A DNA stretch of 64,000 nucleotides. Origin: CG2-30-36-16 sp964372115. GTDB taxonomy: Bacteria; Bacteroidota; Ignavibacteria; Ignavibacteriales; Ignavibacteriaceae. A program made the translations under genes and the position numbers. Position 1 is the first letter of the stretch; each line of letters begins with the position of its first letter. Below the pieces are notes generated by a model. It saw nothing but the letters and a program-made list of their open reading frames with translations, was not told the DNA's origin and did not search any database. This document shows positions 61,576-64,000 of this stretch, piece after piece. Location of the stretch: assembly GCA_964372115.1 (NCBI GenBank), contig CAYJPN010000003.1, positions 124,001 to 188,000 on the forward strand, read 5' to 3'.

Positions 61576-63303
61576 TTAAATGTTCAGTATCTTTTTTCTG
61601 TCATAATAATGCGTATGAAGAATCTCATGTGCTTTGTGCGAATTTGGTTCGCCGAGAAATTCTTTATACAGCACCTTAACCGATTCATTTTCGTGCGATC
61701 TGCGCGTTTTCATATTTGCGTCTATCTGATAAAGTGCGCGCATTCTTTTCTGAAGTTTTTCAGCCCTCTGATGAATCGGCTGCCCGCCGCCGTTTATGCA
61801 ACCGCCGGGGCATGCCATTACTTCCACAAAATGATATTTTGATGTACCGTTTTTCACCTCATCAAGTACCTGCCCAACATTGCCGATTCCGTTAACAACC
61901 GCAATGTTAATTTCCAATCCGTTAACTTTTACTGTTGCATCCTTTAAACCACTGAAGCCACGCACTGCCACAAAATCAACCGAATCTAAATTTGAGCCTG
62001 TTAATTTGTAATAAGCGGTTCTTAATGCGGCTTCCATAACACCGCCGCTTGTACCGAATATTGCCGCGGCGCCTGTCGACTCTCCAAGCGGGTTATCAAA
62101 CTGATCTTGCGGTAGTTCACTAAATTCAATGCCTGCAATTTTAAAGAAGCGCACCAGTTCTCGTGTTGTTAGCACAGCGTCAACATCGTGCAAACTTTCT
62201 TCCGAAAGTTCTGCCCTGTTCGATTCGAATTTTTTAACGGTGCACGGCATTATCGAAACCACAAAGATGTCTTTTGGGTCTATACCCATTTTTTTGGCGT
62301 AATAAGTTTTTAAAACGGCACCTTCCATCTCGTGGGGCGATTTGCATGATGATACATGATTGAGAAGTTCAGGTTGTTCCTGTTCTATAAATTTTACCCA
62401 GCCGGGGCAGCAGCTTGTGAACATAGGAAGTGTCCCGCCATTGTTTACTCTGCTTATCAGTTCTGTAGCTTCTTCCATAATTGTTAAGTCGGCTGCAAAA
62501 TTTGTGTCGAATACTTTTTTAAAACCAAGACGGCGTAAACCGGTAACAAGCTGACCTGTTACATCGGTGCCGAGAGGCATATTATACTCTTCGCCAAGTG
62601 TGGCTCTTACTGCCGGGGCTACCTGTACAACAACAAATTTATTTTTGTTATTTAATGCGTTCGAAACATCTTTGAGCGTGCTTTTTTCGCGCAATGCCGC
62701 AGTGGGACAAACAAGAATGCACTGCCCGCACAAAATACAATCGCTTACATTTAAACCTTTATTATAAGGGGTTGTAACCGTGCTGGTAAATCCTCTCCCT
62801 GTAAAATCTATTGCCCCTATTTTTTGAACTTCGTGACATACGCGAACGCATCTGCCGCAGAGAATACATTTAGCAGGATCGCGTTCCATTGAAGCGCTTG
62901 AAATATCTATTGCGTGCTCTTTAGTTTCGCCGATGTAACGATGTTCTCTAACTCCGTATGTTTCCGACAAATCCTGCAGTTCGCAATTTTTATTACGTAC
63001 ACAAACAAGGCAATCCTGAGGATGATTTTCAATCAATAATTCCACAATGGTTTTTCGTGCAACACGCACTCTTGGCGAATTGGTTTCGACAACCATACCT
63101 TCATAAATAGGGAACGCGCACGCAGGTGTTAAACCGCGGTGCCCCTCAACCTCTACACTGCATATTCTACATGCGCCGGAAGGAACTAAATCTTTTATGT
63201 GGCATAAGGTAGGTATTTTTATTCCCACAGACTTAGCCGCGTCGAGTATAGTCATCCCTTCTTCAGCGTTTACTTTTATATTATTTATTGTTAACTGAAC
63301 CAT
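61576..63303 (-). CDS. hydA: NAD-linked [FeFe]-hydrogenase catalytic subunit HydA (set 2)
   Basis: 575 residues from the ATG at 63303, selected because GGAG lies 7 bases upstream; the frame opens further upstream at TTG and ATG with no ribosome site. Same domain order as the 53416 copy: [2Fe-2S] (PTLCHIKDLVPSGACRICS), His-ligated [4Fe-4S] (ENHPQDCLVCVRNKNCELQ), CILCGRCVRVC and CILCGQCILVC, then L1 FTSCCPGW with both Cys (298, 299), L2 MPCTVKKFE and L3 VMACPGGCINGGGQP. A standard active H-cluster enzyme. 19 bases after the partial hydB gene. Confidence 0.93.
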   Translation of the reverse strand: MVQLTINNIKVNAEEGMTILDAAKSVGIKIPTLCHIKDLVPSGACRICSVEVEGHRGLTPACAFPIYEGMVVETNSPRVRVARKTIVELLIENHPQDCLVCVRNKNCELQDLSETYGVREHRYIGETKEHAIDISSASMERDPAKCILCGRCVRVCHEVQKIGAIDFTGRGFTSTVTTPYNKGLNVSDCILCGQCILVCPTAALREKSTLKDVSNALNNKNKFVVVQVAPAVRATLGEEYNMPLGTDVTGQLVTGLRRLGFKKVFDTNFAADLTIMEEATELISRVNNGGTLPMFTSCCPGWVKFIEQEQPELLNHVSSCKSPHEMEGAVLKTYYAKKMGIDPKDIFVVSIMPCTVKKFESNRAELSEESLHDVDAVLTTRELVRFFKIAGIEFSELPQDQFDNPLGESTGAAAIFGTSGGVMEAALRTAYYKLTGSNLDSVDFVAVRGFSGLKDATVKVNGLEINIAVVNGIGNVGQVLDEVKNGTSKYHFVEVMACPGGCINGGGQPIHQRAEKLQKRMRALYQIDANMKTRRSHENESVKVLYKEFLGEPNSHKAHEILHTHYYDRKKILNI

Positions 63304-63322
63304 CAGTTTCTCCATCAAAATC

Positions 63323-64000
63323 TTAGTTTACCGTTATTGCCGTAAAGCGGCACGATTCCAAACACATGCCGCAGCGGATACATTTTTCTTCAAGTATGTA
63401 ATGCGCGTGTCCTTTTTCGCCAACAATTGCCTCGGCGGCACATTTTCTTATACATACACCGCAGCCTGTGCAAAGAGTGTTATCAATTGTATAAGTTAAT
63501 AACTCTTTACATACCCCGGCAGCACATTTTCTCTCATACAGATGTTCTTCATACTCATCCCGGAAATATTGCAGCCCTGATAGCACCGGATTTGGCGCCG
63601 ACTGACCGAGTCCGCATAATGAAGTATCTTTTATAACATCCGACAAACGCTGCAGGTAAACAATTCCTTTGAATCTTTGCAACTGATCAAGTTTGTTATT
63701 TGTGCTCTTGTAACTTTTCGGAATTCGCTCAATAATTTCGAGCATACGTTTTGTACCTTCGCGGCACGGTACGCATTTGCCGCACGACTCGCTCTGGATG
63801 AATGTGAGGAAATATCTTGCAACATCCACCATACATGTGTCCTCATCCATTACAACAAAACCGCCGGAACCCATCATAGCGCCGACTTCCTTTAGCGATT
63901 CGTAATCAACAAGTGTTTCCATTACACTTTCCGGTAAACATCCTCCCGAAGGTCCGCCTATTTGAACAGCTTTGAATTTTTTATTATCCGGTATTCCACC
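63323..64000 (-). CDS. hydB: NuoF-like flavoprotein subunit HydB (set 2), 5' end outside window
   Basis: The frame runs open from the right edge (VQIGGPSGGCLPES precedes the first Met in the window), so this is the C-terminal 225 residues. It has the NuoF-type [4Fe-4S] motif ESCGKCVPCREGTKR and LCGLGQSAPNP, then an extra C-terminal 2[4Fe-4S] ferredoxin domain (CTGCGVCIRKC and CIRCGMCLESC), as in the long HydB of bifurcating hydrogenases. It is therefore longer than the set 1 HydB, which lacks this domain. Confidence 0.92.
   Translation of the reverse strand, partial: GGIPDNKKFKAVQIGGPSGGCLPESVMETLVDYESLKEVGAMMGSGGFVVMDEDTCMVDVARYFLTFIQSESCGKCVPCREGTKRMLEIIERIPKSYKSTNNKLDQLQRFKGIVYLQRLSDVIKDTSLCGLGQSAPNPVLSGLQYFRDEYEEHLYERKCAAGVCKELLTYTIDNTLCTGCGVCIRKCAAEAIVGEKGHAHYILEEKCIRCGMCLESCRFTAITVN

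Overview
The window is a low-GC bacterial chromosome segment. The organism looks like a member of the Bacteroidota/Chlorobi superphylum, most likely the Ignavibacteria. The main evidence is the C-terminal secretion modules of the type 'NYPNPFNPST ... GIYFY ... KKMILL' (type IX secretion-like sorting domains), present in four proteins. Supporting evidence is a DUF5916/CBM9 barrel protein, a DUF4097 protein, a SusC-like TonB receptor with a carboxypeptidase-regulatory domain, a bacillithiol synthesis gene (bshA) and a Bacteroidetes-style CoaBC. No tRNA, rRNA or CRISPR array was seen.

Layout. 1-7.9 kb: cell-envelope genes (partial CapA-like protein, FG-GAP surface protein, an L,D-transpeptidase-like protein with Ser in place of the catalytic Cys, a lipoprotein, and two tandem Omp85/BamA-like barrels). 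8.1-12 kb: a housekeeping operon (yicC-gmk-rpoZ-coaBC-family 4 uracil-DNA glycosylase). 12-18 kb: secreted Omp28-like, PHP and class C serine hydrolase proteins and a trans-sulfuration PLP enzyme. 18-22.1 kb: a four-gene minus-strand operon (membrane protein, winged-helix regulator, TPR protein, TonB receptor) with two almost identical palindromes at the likely control points. 22-27 kb: ArsC/Spx-like protein, class A serine hydrolase, and a bshA-DNPH1-like-unknown-rRNA methyltransferase operon. 27-33.5 kb: a translationally coupled operon of heparinase II/III-like, PfkB kinase, RmlD-like reductase, secreted GH13 amylase and HAD-IIA phosphatase.

33.5-39 kb is an accessory region. Two 89-bp near-identical direct repeats lie about 3.8 kb apart and bracket an unknown secreted protein, a metzincin-type metalloprotease, a start-less lysozyme-like remnant and a 527-bp tandem duplication full of short hairpins. 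It is followed by a sorting-domain protein and a truncated secreted-protein gene. 39.3-44.7 kb: ECF sigma factor, anti-sigma factor with HEAT-like repeats, DUF4097 protein and a DUF5916 barrel. 44.8-48.7 kb: a TetR-controlled group (metallo-beta-lactamase-fold protein, SDR, small membrane protein, NAD(P)-binding protein) with two matching palindromic operator candidates. 49.8-53.3 kb: an M19 dipeptidase with an internal sorting module, and a membrane histidine kinase.

53.4-64 kb is the most notable region. Two NAD-linked [FeFe]-hydrogenase gene sets (hydC-hydB-hydA, and a second hydB-hydA that runs off the window) flank four signalling genes: a hydrogenase-like sensor fused to a histidine kinase, two stand-alone receivers, and a receiver-PAS-kinase hybrid. 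All genes point the same way and end at a strong terminator. The arrangement suggests H2- or redox-sensing control of electron-bifurcating hydrogenases, although no DNA-binding output domain is encoded among them.
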